Below are positions 8,205 to 16,082 of a stretch of 37,492 nucleotides of DNA, piece after piece. The notes under the pieces are model-generated. The model was given only the letters and a program-made list of their open reading frames with translations, ran no database searches and was not told the DNA's origin. The translations under genes were made by a program, and so were the position numbers. The stretch's first letter is position 1. Every line of letters starts with the position of its first letter. The stretch lies in assembly GCA_934717185.1 (NCBI GenBank), contig CAKUYQ010000026.1, positions 1 to 37,492 on the forward strand, in the 5' to 3' direction. The DNA is from an uncultured Bacteroidales bacterium. GTDB lineage: Bacteria; Bacteroidota; Bacteroidia; Bacteroidales; UBA932.

Positions 8205-9598
8205 GCTTTAATATAGAAGACTTGAAGCGTGAAATAAACAGGTCGGTTATGATTTACATAATCGGCTGTTGTTGTTTTGTGTTGGTAGCTTTGGCATCTT
8301 TATGTTTTGGGTATTACGTAATCTGTTATCACCATATACACGAACTGCCTTTACAGTTTACGATTATATCTTTTGCAGGGTTGCTTTTACTATGGGAGAT
8401 GATAAAGGCATCTCGTTTTAAGGCTTCTTTGCCTAAGAAATACAAACCCATAACGAAAGAGGAGTATCCATCGCTGTTTGGCATTATAAACGAGGTTACA
8501 ACAACTCTGAATCTATCGCCAATTCGTAAAGTTTATGTTTGCCCGGATGCCACAGCTGCGGTCTTCATTCAGCCGCAGTTATTTAATATCATTTTTGAGC
8601 CAAAGAGGAACCTTGTTATAGGCATGGCTTTCCTAACGCAGATGGATGACAATGAAATACGTGCAGTGCTTTATCATGAGTTTGGACATTACGCTCAAAA
8701 AGAGATGAAAAACACCGTATCTGTTTACGCAATCGGTCAGTTCTCGCGTTCATTTGTCTCTGTTAAAGAGTTGCAGAAGCAGGGCGTCTGGAAAATACAG
8801 GTTAAGTCGCAGCTACTGCTGTTCACCTATTTCTCTATATGGATTTGTAATCGTATTAACAGGATATATCCAAAATTGGCAAAACAAATGGAATATGATG
8901 CAGATGATGTGGCTGTTAAGTATATAGGGGCATCTACTTTGCAACGGACTTTACTTCATGCAGCTTGCATACGATATAATTACGAGGTTGTCCAATGGGG
9001 TATGCAGCAACTGCAATTGCAGAATATTAGGGTAGATAATCAGTATTTGGCACTCTCTTTTGTTGGTGATTATTCCCGACCAATACGCCGTTTGCTTTCT
9101 GAGGAGGTTGTGAGGCGTGTAGAGCGATTGGGGGAATTGGGGGGCTCTGATAATGTTGCAACTAATAACGTTAAGCGGTCTGCATTATTGTGGACCGAGA
9201 ACAGGGGTCAATCACAATGCTCTGCATTTCAATTTGCCCAATGGTTGCGAAAGGGGTTTGTGATTTATACCAAACAGCGTCTATTGGAAACCTCTGTTGA
9301 AATTGAAATTCATCTTGACAAGAGAAAGCATAAACTTCCGTATTTGGATAGTTCTTATGAGCTGCTTCTCGATGGCAAGAAGATAGGCAAGGGGAATTTT
9401 GTCAAGGGATATACAGTGAAGTGTAGGACTTCACCGGGTAGGCATAAACTTACAACTTATGCTTTGTTGGGAATCATCTCCATGCCATTTGAGTTTGAAG
9501 TGGAACAAAACAAATCGTACCATATGGAGATGGATTATAAAATGTATGTGAAAGATGGTGTCTGCGATATTTTTGTTGAAAAATTTTATGTCAAATGA
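8201..9598 (+). CDS. M48-type membrane zinc metallopeptidase
   Basis: Two hydrophobic segments (about 15-40 and 50-68) are followed by a peptidase domain. The zinc-binding HEFGH motif stands in AVLYHEFGHYAQ near residue 154. A later MEYDADDVAVKYIG near residue 230 fits the third-ligand Glu region of M48 enzymes. The C-terminal 130 residues (HLDKRKHKLPYLDSSYELLL and on) look like a beta-rich accessory domain. At 465 residues it is longer than HtpX. It overlaps the preceding small gene by ATGA, so it is the last member of the sigma-like operon. Family members cleave membrane or misfolded proteins; the substrate here could be one of the neighbours, which is speculation. Confidence 0.82.
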   Translation: MSFNIEDLKREINRSVMIYIIGCCCFVLVALASLCFGYYVICYHHIHELPLQFTIISFAGLLLLWEMIKASRFKASLPKKYKPITKEEYPSLFGIINEVTTTLNLSPIRKVYVCPDATAAVFIQPQLFNIIFEPKRNLVIGMAFLTQMDDNEIRAVLYHEFGHYAQKEMKNTVSVYAIGQFSRSFVSVKELQKQGVWKIQVKSQLLLFTYFSIWICNRINRIYPKLAKQMEYDADDVAVKYIGASTLQRTLLHAACIRYNYEVVQWGMQQLQLQNIRVDNQYLALSFVGDYSRPIRRLLSEEVVRRVERLGELGGSDNVATNNVKRSALLWTENRGQSQCSAFQFAQWLRKGFVIYTKQRLLETSVEIEIHLDKRKHKLPYLDSSYELLLDGKKIGKGNFVKGYTVKCRTSPGRHKLTTYALLGIISMPFEFEVEQNKSYHMEMDYKMYVKDGVCDIFVEKFYVK

Positions 9599-9783
9599 TA
9601 GATTATCAGAATGGTTTTCTCTATATATACGCTATCTTCGTTGGGCATCTGAGGCGTTAAGGAAACATTAGTAGTTAAAGGGATGCTTGCGGATTGAGGG
9701 GTAGGGTTTGTCGGGAAGTGAATGGTAAAGAAAAGCATGTTAGGAAATCTTCTGTAAAGTTGAATTTTATAAATGCACTATGG

Positions 9784-9815
9784 AAAGTACGTTTTTTACG
9801 TAAAGTGTACTTTTT
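9784..9815 (+). terminator. Possible weak hairpin terminator
   Basis: AAAGTAC (9784-9790) can pair with GTACTTT (9807-9813), and a run of T extends to 9815. It lies 185 bases after the M48 stop and just before the promoter of the PrsW-type gene. The stem is short and AT-rich, so the call is tentative. Confidence 0.35.
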
Positions 9816-9829
9816 GTAGTGCGTTTTTT

Positions 9830-9837
9830 TACCTTTG
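9830..9837 (+). promoter_or_regulatory. Bacteroidetes-type -7 box (TACCTTTG)
   Basis: TACCTTTG matches the Bacteroidetes -7 consensus TAnnTTTG and lies 41 bases before the ATG at 9879. No good -33 TTTG stands at 19-20 bases, though the upstream stretch is T-rich. It separates the PrsW-type gene from the sigma-like operon. Confidence 0.55.
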
Positions 9838-9878
9838 CATCAAAAATACACAGAATCTGAAATTTACCGAGTTTTTAT

Positions 9879-10955
9879 ATGAAGTATTGTGGTAATTGCG
9901 GGCATTGTAATGATGACAATGCAAAGTTTTGCGGAGGGTGTGGTAAAGCCTTTGAGGTAACATCTTCTTCGCAAAGTGATTCAAATTCATCTTGGGTGAA
10001 CCATATTAATGATTATGTGGGTAATGACAAGCCTGCAGATCTAAATTGGAGAGTGTTATTCACGGATGTGTTTAAGAAACATTCCAAATCCGAGGCTGAG
10101 AATATTTTTATATGTGGCACAAAGACAACAACACCAACTTTAGACAGCGTGTCACAAGAGTGGCCTCATCCTTGGTTATACAGCAGGGTTTTATTGATGT
10201 TTATGATTGCATTTTTCCTACTTTATATATGTTGTTCTGTATTCGGTAATACTAATGCTCTTCCGGGATTAATTGTGGTTGGCTCCTTCACTGTTCCATT
10301 GTCTGGTCTGGTTCTTTTTCTTGAGGTAAATGCTTACAGAAATATTAGTCTCTATGATATAGCATTGATATTTCTTGTTGGTGGTTGTGCATCGTTGGTG
10401 GCAACATTGTTTCTTTTTTCTATAATTGATGTTAACGGACTTAATTTTATAGGTGCATTGTTGGTTGGTATTATAGAGGAGGTTGGTAAGGCAGTAATTG
10501 TATATTATTTTATCAAGCGGCTTGGCAAGTGTAATATCCTACCCGGATTACTTGTAGGAGCCTCTGTTGGTGCTGGTTTTGCGGCTTTTGAATCTGCAGG
10601 CTACGCAATGAATTATTTATTGTCTGCCGGATGGAATATGATGTTAGATGTGATATTCCTAAGAGGATTTCTAACTCCAGGCGGTCATATTGCATGGGCT
10701 GCGATAACCGGTGCGGCTATGGCTATTGCATCTAAGGATTATGGGAGGATTTGCAGTGATATTTTTATGAATAAAAAATTCTTGCGACTATTTATAATCC
10801 CTATCCTATTGCACGCGCTATGGGATTCTCCATTGTCTAATATTGGTTCGGAAATTTACCTTTTACCAATATTTTTAACATTTATAGTGTGGGTTATTGT
10901 ACTTATCATTATAAATATGGGATTATCTGAAATTGCAAAACATAAGATGAATTAA
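9879..10955 (+). CDS. Zinc-ribbon fused to PrsW-family membrane protease
   Basis: An N-terminal zinc ribbon (Cys 4, 7, 18, 21) is followed by a polar linker to about residue 98, then about eight membrane segments. The conserved PrsW elements are visible: EEVGK at 200-204, FESAGY at 237-242, His 270 in PGGHIAW and His 312 in LHALWD. In Bacillus, PrsW cuts the anti-sigma factor RsiW at site 1, so the presence of sigma-like and candidate anti-sigma genes just upstream is suggestive. The ribbon fusion would add a cytoplasmic sensing or binding part. It has its own likely promoter and is followed after 13 bases by another ribbon protein. Confidence 0.82.
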   Translation: MKYCGNCGHCNDDNAKFCGGCGKAFEVTSSSQSDSNSSWVNHINDYVGNDKPADLNWRVLFTDVFKKHSKSEAENIFICGTKTTTPTLDSVSQEWPHPWLYSRVLLMFMIAFFLLYICCSVFGNTNALPGLIVVGSFTVPLSGLVLFLEVNAYRNISLYDIALIFLVGGCASLVATLFLFSIIDVNGLNFIGALLVGIIEEVGKAVIVYYFIKRLGKCNILPGLLVGASVGAGFAAFESAGYAMNYLLSAGWNMMLDVIFLRGFLTPGGHIAWAAITGAAMAIASKDYGRICSDIFMNKKFLRLFIIPILLHALWDSPLSNIGSEIYLLPIFLTFIVWVIVLIIINMGLSEIAKHKMN

Positions 10956-10968
10956 AAATCTTGATAGG

Positions 10969-11850
10969 ATGAAATACTGCGAGAATTGTAAAACAACTTA
11001 TTCTGATACTGTTAACTTTTGTACTGAGTGTGGTAGGGCGTTAGTGCATGCCCCGGAGGCTGATCAACATAGTGTAGTGAATAATCCTCCAAAAAACAAG
11101 GGTGGAAAAAAAAGGTCAATATGGAGAACGATTTTGATAATAATTGCCGTGTTGCTCGTTGGACTCTTTGTCCTTATTAATCACATTATTAATGCTGCAA
11201 CGTATTTACAAGTTGAGCCCGATACGCTTATAGCCGATAAGTGCGGTGGAGAGACTGTTGTAGATATAGATTATGATGGATATGTATGGACTATTAACCA
11301 TGTTCCGGATTGGATTGAAGTTGAGGAATTTAAACAAAGCTTTAGTATTAAGGTTGGCAGTAATTTAACAGGCTATAATCGGGAGGGCTCTATAACTGTT
11401 CAAAGTGGAAATTTTTTAGCAAAAGTTATTATTCAACAGATGGGACAGGCTACGTATATAAAAACTTCTCAGACATCACTTCATTTTGATGCGGATGGTG
11501 GCATGGAAACTGTAGAAATAGATACTGATGGTTGTAATTACACTGTGGAATATCCTGATTTTCTGTCTGTAGCAACTGACGATGATAAGATAGAGATTAG
11601 TGCATATAGTAATACAGATGAATATAGGAGTGGTTATGTTACAATATCGGAGGATAATGTGAGAGTTAATATATACGTTACTCAAGGTGGAGTATGTAGC
11701 GTTTGTCATGGCTTAGGAAATGTTTCGTGTTACCAATGTGGTGGACAAGGTGGTTGGGGGTATGGAATGTACTATTCTAAATGCTGGCTATGTAATGGAA
11801 CAGGTACATTGCAATGTAGTTCGTGCCACGGAACCGGAGAGAGAGAGTAA
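10969..11850 (+). CDS. Zinc-ribbon, BACON-repeat and CxxCxGxG protein
   Basis: Domain order: zinc ribbon (Cys 4, 7, 18, 21), a Lys-rich linker, one membrane segment (about 51-72), two BACON-like beta-sandwich units (about 78-158 and 161-240), and a DnaJ-type Cys-rich C-terminus (243-291) with CSVCHGLG, CYQCGGQG, CWLCNGTG and CSSCHGTG. The BACON parts show the usual GGETVVDID, WIEVE and REGSITV pattern. The ribbon would be cytoplasmic and the BACON and Cys-rich parts outside. BACON domains usually bind glycans or proteins in Bacteroidetes; the CxxCxGxG part binds zinc and unfolded protein in DnaJ. The N-terminus MKYCxNC is nearly the same as in the preceding PrsW-type protein. Confidence 0.82.
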   Translation: MKYCENCKTTYSDTVNFCTECGRALVHAPEADQHSVVNNPPKNKGGKKRSIWRTILIIIAVLLVGLFVLINHIINAATYLQVEPDTLIADKCGGETVVDIDYDGYVWTINHVPDWIEVEEFKQSFSIKVGSNLTGYNREGSITVQSGNFLAKVIIQQMGQATYIKTSQTSLHFDADGGMETVEIDTDGCNYTVEYPDFLSVATDDDKIEISAYSNTDEYRSGYVTISEDNVRVNIYVTQGGVCSVCHGLGNVSCYQCGGQGGWGYGMYYSKCWLCNGTGTLQCSSCHGTGERE

Positions 11851-11965
11851 AAGGTGCTTTTTTTATAGGTTGAGAGATAGAATATGGTTAATGTTGCACT
11901 CTATAATTTATGTATTCTCAATTAGGATTTGAGCAATATGTGGATTTTTATTAATGTAAATTTTT

Positions 11966-13060
11966 TTGTGCAATTTTATGAAACCTGTTATTAAAAAGAT
12001 TTTAAGGATTGGCTGGCGTCTGATTTTATGTTTGGGAGCTGTTGCTTTTGTTATTATTGCGGTATCGATATGCCTTGCTTATATGGGATATTTAAATGAT
12101 TGCCGTTATAAAAAGGATCTGTCTGAGTCCGTTTGCGTGCGTTATTTTTATCATAGAAATGAAATGCGTGTCTATAACTATACAACGGACAGTTACACGC
12201 TTGAGGGGCTGCAGTGGGTTGCAGATGCTCCGGCAAAGGATTCGTTGACTGTGTTTTGTCGTGCCGGTAAGCGTGGTTTTCTGAATGTGAACACCGGCGA
12301 GCCTGTGATTGATGAGCAATATGACAAGGCTTGGATTTTTTCTGAGGGTGTTGCGGCTGTGGTGCGTAATGGAAAAATTGGGTTCATCAATTCTAAGAAT
12401 GAGATTGTTCTTCCGTTTGAGTATGATTATTCAAATAGAAATGGGTGGCCTATTGACTACCTGTTTCGTTGCGGCTACTGTACTATGACTAATGCTTATG
12501 GTGCTTGTGGACTGATTGACAAGACCGGAAAATGGGTTGTGGATGCGAAATATGATTGTATCTGGCCACCGCATGATGGTAAGTATCGTATTGTTAAGGA
12601 TGGTAATAAATACGGTTTGTTGGATGAAAGTTTGGAGTTCATATTTCCTATTGAATATGACCGTATTGACTATTCGTATGAGAGAGGTCTGTTTTTAAGT
12701 AAGGATGGCTATAAATGGCAGGTGGACTATGACGGGACTGTCCTTAAGCCGTTTGTATGTGATTATATGGAGCATATAAGTTATCCATCCGGTAGTGAGA
12801 GCTATATGTCTAATGATGTTTATGGGGATGAAAGGAAGGTTACAGAGCTGACGTATACACTTTCTGAAGAATATATGTTATATGGAATTAATGAAAAATA
12901 CGGGATTGTGCGGATGGATAATGGAAAGGTTGTTATTCCGGCGTTATACAGTAAGATTGATATGGTTTCTCCAACTCTTTTCAAAGCGCAGATTGATGAC
13001 AGGTATGGGAATTGGATATTTATTGATGTTCATGGAAGGATAATCAATAATAAACGATAA
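11966..13060 (+). CDS. Membrane-anchored WG-repeat protein
   Basis: One hydrophobic segment near residues 15-40 anchors the protein. The rest is a series of WG (KWG-like) beta repeats: GKRGFLNVNTGEPVIDEQYD, GKIGFINSKNEIVLPFEYDY, CGLIDKTGKWVVDAKYD, KYGLLDESLEFIFPIEYD, KYGIVRMDNGKVVIPALY. Such repeats are common in Bacteroidetes surface and periplasmic proteins and act in binding; no catalytic residues are seen. The 115-base gap upstream has no gene and no clear promoter. It closes the accessory block. Confidence 0.78.
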   Translation: MCNFMKPVIKKILRIGWRLILCLGAVAFVIIAVSICLAYMGYLNDCRYKKDLSESVCVRYFYHRNEMRVYNYTTDSYTLEGLQWVADAPAKDSLTVFCRAGKRGFLNVNTGEPVIDEQYDKAWIFSEGVAAVVRNGKIGFINSKNEIVLPFEYDYSNRNGWPIDYLFRCGYCTMTNAYGACGLIDKTGKWVVDAKYDCIWPPHDGKYRIVKDGNKYGLLDESLEFIFPIEYDRIDYSYERGLFLSKDGYKWQVDYDGTVLKPFVCDYMEHISYPSGSESYMSNDVYGDERKVTELTYTLSEEYMLYGINEKYGIVRMDNGKVVIPALYSKIDMVSPTLFKAQIDDRYGNWIFIDVHGRIINNKR

Positions 13061-13155
13061 GGTTTAATTTTAGGAAACTGTGCGATTGTTTATGAATTTT
13101 ATGCGTTAATTTGCGTAAATTTCTATATTACAAATTTTTATATGTTAATTTGTTT

Positions 13156-13163
13156 TATATTTG
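13156..13163 (+). promoter_or_regulatory. Bacteroidetes-type -7 box (TATATTTG)
   Basis: TATATTTG fits TAnnTTTG and lies 122 bases before the GTG start of the Rpn-family gene. No clear -33 element stands at the expected distance. The transcript would include the hairpin repeat at 13191-13260. Confidence 0.5.
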
Positions 13164-13190
13164 CAGATGAAAGCCCAATTTAAATAATTA

Positions 13191-13260
13191 AGTAAGCGTT
13201 AAAAATAAGTTGGTAAATATTTATAAAGATTACCAAGTTATTTTTTAAGATTACTAAGTC
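13191..13260 (+). repeat. Intergenic hairpin repeat, copy A
   Basis: The first 27 bases (starting AGTAAGCGTTAAAAATAAG) are identical to 26724-26750. ATAAGTTGGTAA (13205-13216) can pair with TTACCAAGTTAT with one mismatch, forming a hairpin. The right half, AAGATTACCAAGTTATTTTT then AAGATTACTAAGTC, recurs at 14897-14930 (reverse) and 26800-26836. It lies directly before an Rpn-family gene. Confidence 0.7.
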
Positions 13261-13284
13261 ATATTTTTTAATTTGTTAGAAATC

Positions 13285-14310
13285 GTGAGATATTTAGATC
13301 CTAAAACAGATTTGACATTTAAGAGGGTATTTGGGGAGCATCCGGACCTTGTCATTAGTTTATTGAACGCGCTTCTTCCTTTTAAGAAAAAGGAGGAGGA
13401 GATTGTTGATGTTGAGTATCTGTCTCCTGAGATGATGCCGCAAACTCCAACTCGCAAGTACAGTATTGTAGATGTAAGGTGTAGAGATACTGTTGGGCGT
13501 CAGTTTTTAGTTGAAATGCAGATGGAGTGGACAAGTGAGTTTATGGAACGTGTGTTGTTCAACTCTGCAAAGGCATACGTGAGCCAGTTGAATTACGGGC
13601 AGCCGTTTAAGCTTTTGGAGCCTGTGTACTCGTTGAATCTTATTAATGACATTTTTGAACCGGATATTCCTGAGTTTTATCATTATTACAGATTGGTGCA
13701 TGAAATCCATACGGATAAGGTAATTGAGGGGCTGCATTTGGTGTTTGTGGAGTTACCTAAGTTTAAACCGAACAATTTTTCTGACAAAAAAATGCAGGTG
13801 CTATGGTTAAGGTACTTGACTGAGATTAAGAATGAGACATATAGTGTGCCTAAGGATCTTTTTAAATATCCTTTAATAAAGAAGGCTGTGTCAATAATAG
13901 AAGAATCTGCATATACAGAGGGGCAGTTATTGGCTATTGACAAGTTTTGGGATATCATCAGTACTCAACGAACTCTGCTTGATAGTGCTCGCAGAAAAGG
14001 AGAGGCAGAAGGATTTTCTAAGGGTGAAAGCGAAGGATTTGCCAAGGGTGAAGTTGAAGGATTTGCCAAGGGTGAAGTTGAAGGATTTGCCAAAGGCGAA
14101 GTTGAAGGTTTTGCCAAAGGCAAAAATGAAGGGTTTATCAAAGGAAGAGAAGAGGGGAGAGAAGAGGGAAGAGAAGAGGGAAGAACAGAAGGCTTTGAAG
14201 ATGGAAAGATCATGAAAAGTATTGAAATAGCCAAAAATATGCTGCTCAAAGGAATTCCTATTGATGATGTTTGTGAAATAACAGGTCTCAGAAGGGAGAT
14301 GATAGAGTAG
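13285..14310 (+). CDS. Rpn/PD-(D/E)XK nuclease-family protein
   Basis: The family's usual N-terminus (RYLDPKTDLTFKRVFGEHPD) begins at GTG 13285, which I take as the start; a TTG at 13273 is in frame and no ATG is available. Nuclease residues are visible as the Asp of YSIVDVR and the ExQ of VEMQM, as in PD-(D/E)XK enzymes annotated as putative transposase or Rpn recombination-promoting nucleases. The C-terminal third has tandem 8-residue units of the type GFAKGEVE, then EEGR units, encoded by 24-bp and 12-bp DNA repeats. Proteins of this group are common in Bacteroidetes and often vary in repeat number. Whether it is active is unknown. A terminator follows. Confidence 0.85.
   Translation: MRYLDPKTDLTFKRVFGEHPDLVISLLNALLPFKKKEEEIVDVEYLSPEMMPQTPTRKYSIVDVRCRDTVGRQFLVEMQMEWTSEFMERVLFNSAKAYVSQLNYGQPFKLLEPVYSLNLINDIFEPDIPEFYHYYRLVHEIHTDKVIEGLHLVFVELPKFKPNNFSDKKMQVLWLRYLTEIKNETYSVPKDLFKYPLIKKAVSIIEESAYTEGQLLAIDKFWDIISTQRTLLDSARRKGEAEGFSKGESEGFAKGEVEGFAKGEVEGFAKGEVEGFAKGKNEGFIKGREEGREEGREEGRTEGFEDGKIMKSIEIAKNMLLKGIPIDDVCEITGLRREMIE
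14010..14190 (+). repeat. 24-bp and 12-bp in-frame tandem repeats
   Basis: Units resembling GGATTTGCCAAGGGTGAAGT plus TGAA repeat about five times, with two neighbouring units identical, then GAAGAGGGAAGA-type 12-bp units repeat about three times. All are multiples of three, so changes in number keep the reading frame of the Rpn-family gene. Confidence 0.85.
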
Positions 14311-14323
14311 TTTTAATGAAAAT

Positions 14324-14357
14324 AGCCCCGAAAGCGATACAAAAAACTTTCGGGGTT
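14324..14357. terminator. Shared hairpin terminator between Rpn gene and ssrA
   Basis: AGCCCCGAAAG (14324-14334) pairs with CTTTCGGGGTT (14347-14357) around a 12-base loop. T-rich sequence lies on the plus side, and CTATTTTC follows on the minus side, so it can end both the + strand nuclease gene and the - strand tmRNA. Confidence 0.82.
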
Positions 14358-14372
14358 ATATAGTAATTTTTG

Positions 14373-14770
14373 TGGAGATGGGCGGGGTCGAACCGCCGTC
14401 CAACCAGACCACCAAAGAGCTTTCTACACGTTTATTCTGTCTTTAATTGTTGGGAAATGACTGCCGACAGACAGGCTACCATAACCTTATCTTCTATCTC
14501 TTAAGACACTTTAGAAGAGTCCGTGCCCGCATCTCTCTTTAATGATACCCCATATACTATAGAATAGAAAGCGCAAATCCATAGCGGGATACTCGTCCGA
14601 CTACTACCTTGGCAGCCTGGATTAAGGTAATGTAGCTTTGCTAATTACGCAGCGAGTGCATAGTTATTATTGCCATTTATAAGGCTGAAAGTTGAGATTA
14701 AGGAGCCATACTAACAACGCTCCACGTGCTTACTGTTCGATTAATCTGATGTCAAAACCAATACATCCCC
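14373..14770 (-). ncRNA. ssrA: tmRNA (transfer-messenger RNA)
   Basis: On the minus strand the 5' end GGGGATGTATTGGTTTTGAC (14770 downward) and the 3' end GGTTCGACCCCGCCCATCTC plus CA form the tRNA-like part: GGGGAUG pairs with CAUCUCC with one G-U pair, and the T-arm GGTTCGACC is present. CCA is not encoded in full (CAA in the DNA), so it is added later. The tag frame at 14645-14677 reads NGNNNYALAA and ends in TAA, close to the GENNYALAA/GETNYALAA tags of Bacteroidales. Length is 398 bases, normal for the gene. It rescues stalled ribosomes together with SmpB, which is not in this window. Confidence 0.96.
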
Positions 14771-14814
14771 TTACATACAACAGTACTAGTACTCCCACAA
14801 AGCAAGAGTGCCAG

Positions 14815-14822
14815 CAAAGGTA
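14815..14822 (-). promoter_or_regulatory. ssrA promoter -7 box (TACCTTTG)
   Basis: On the minus strand TACCTTTG matches TAnnTTTG. It lies 45 bases before the mature tmRNA 5' end, so the transcript would carry a leader of about 35-40 bases for RNase P to remove. Confidence 0.6.
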
Positions 14823-14896
14823 ATAACTTTCTATAAATAAATTATAGATAAAATCAACTTTAATTCAAAAAAGCCTCAATTACCTCATAATTAAGT

Positions 14897-14932
14897 TTAA
14901 GTAATCTTAAAAAAATAACTTGGTAATCTTTT
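14897..14932 (-). repeat. Intergenic repeat, copy C (right half only)
   Basis: On the minus strand it reads AAAGATTACCAAGTTATTTT then TTTAAGATTACTTAAAC, nearly the same as the right halves of the copies at 13191-13260 and 26724-26836. The AGTAAGCGTTAAAAATAAG left half is missing. It lies between the AraC-type gene end and the ssrA promoter. Confidence 0.6.
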
Positions 14933-14974
14933 AAACCGGCTTTTAAGTAAACTTAGTAATAAACGCAGTTTATT

Positions 14975-15880
14975 TTAGCTTATGGCAGAGGATTTATACT
15001 CGTTGGGTGTAACGCCAACAGCCTTCTTAAAAACTCTTGTAAAATGCTGCGGGTATTGGAACCCCAACTCATACGCGACCTCGGAGATAGATTTGTCGGG
15101 AAGCAGAATCTTCTCTTTGCTAAGGCTTATTATCTTGTTCTGGATATACTCCTGAGCTGTTTTGCCTGTCTCTTTCTTTATAAGGTCTCCAAAATAGTTG
15201 GGAGAGAGACATAGTTCGCTTGCGCAGTATTTTACTGTTGGCAGGCCTCTTTGCATTGCATTGTTTCCTGTAAAATAGCTGTCCAAGAGTTTCTCAAACT
15301 TGGTTAGAATGTCGTTGTTTACATTCTCTCTTGTAATGAATTGACGCTCATAGAATCTTAGACAGTAGTCTAAAAGGAGTTCTATGTTTGTGGCTATGAG
15401 TCGCTTGCTTAATCTGTCTATTGAGTGTTCCAACTCGTGCTGTATCTTGTGAAGACAGTCTATGAAAATATCTCTTTCGCGTTCAGACAGATGGAGAGCC
15501 TCGTTAACCTCATACGAAAAGAAAGTGTATTCCTTTATATGCTGGCCGAGCGAAGTTCCGTGGATAATGTCGGGATGGAAACACAAAGCCCAACCTTTGG
15601 GCTGGAATACCTCACCGTTGTCCTCTACTCCAATAACCTGTCCCGGTCCTAAAGTTACAACCGTACCCTCCTGATAGTCATATTTCTGTCTTCCGTATAT
15701 AAGGTCTCCGCATTTTACATCTTTCAAAAAAATGGCGTAGAAACCAAATATGTTCTTCTCATGTCTTAGAGGAGATGCTTTTGACAGGTCTATCACGCTT
15801 ACCAAAGGGTGGAGCGTCTCTATTCCAAGTCTGTCGTTATACTCCTGAATCGTATCGTAATAATGAGGTGTATTCTGCAT
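14975..15880 (-). CDS. AraC-family transcriptional regulator
   Basis: The C-terminal 100 residues form the AraC double helix-turn-helix: VKYCASELCLSPNYFGDLIK, then ISEVAYELGFQYPQHFTRVF and KKAVGVTPNEYK. The N-terminal 170 residues have a cupin-like ligand-binding pattern (GTVVTLGPGQVIGVED, GWALCFHPDIIHGT). At 301 residues it has the usual family length. The ligand and targets are unknown; it stands alone on its strand, between ssrA and coaD. A -7 box lies 18 bases upstream of its ATG. Confidence 0.9.
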   Translation of the reverse strand: MQNTPHYYDTIQEYNDRLGIETLHPLVSVIDLSKASPLRHEKNIFGFYAIFLKDVKCGDLIYGRQKYDYQEGTVVTLGPGQVIGVEDNGEVFQPKGWALCFHPDIIHGTSLGQHIKEYTFFSYEVNEALHLSERERDIFIDCLHKIQHELEHSIDRLSKRLIATNIELLLDYCLRFYERQFITRENVNNDILTKFEKLLDSYFTGNNAMQRGLPTVKYCASELCLSPNYFGDLIKKETGKTAQEYIQNKIISLSKEKILLPDKSISEVAYELGFQYPQHFTRVFKKAVGVTPNEYKSSAIS

Positions 15881-15897
15881 GGCATAAATTTTATATG

Positions 15898-15905
15898 CAA
15901 ATATA
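15898..15905 (-). promoter_or_regulatory. AraC-type gene promoter -7 box (TATATTTG)
   Basis: TATATTTG on the minus strand is a full TAnnTTTG match and lies 18 bases before the ATG at 15880, giving a leader of roughly ten bases. No clear -33 element is visible. Confidence 0.5.
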
Positions 15906-16023
15906 GCTCTTTATTGCACTTTTTATCTGTGAGAACTCTTCAATCGGTAATATTGTTAAGGTATTCTGTAAATTGTGTAATTAAAATTACTTAAGACTTT
16001 TGGAAGACTTTTGGATAATCTGT

Positions 16024-16055
16024 TTTGGTTATATTGTATTATTGATATACCTTTA
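16024..16055 (+). promoter_or_regulatory. Probable coaD promoter
   Basis: TTTG at 16024-16027 and TACCTTTA at 16048-16055, with a 20-base spacer, match the Bacteroidetes -33/-7 pattern with one change in the -7 box. The coaD ATG follows 28 bases later at 16083. This supports the downstream ATG as the true start. Confidence 0.55.
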
Positions 16056-16082
16056 CAAGCAAATTTACAAACAAAAATTAAA

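Noticed and set aside
9595..9663. 22-codon frame overlapping the M48 stop
   Set aside because: Short, no recognised motif and no support beyond an ATG overlap.
16011..16082. 24-residue N-terminal extension of CoaD
   Set aside because: Not like the family, contains the predicted promoter, and CoaD normally starts just before the GSFDPFT motif.
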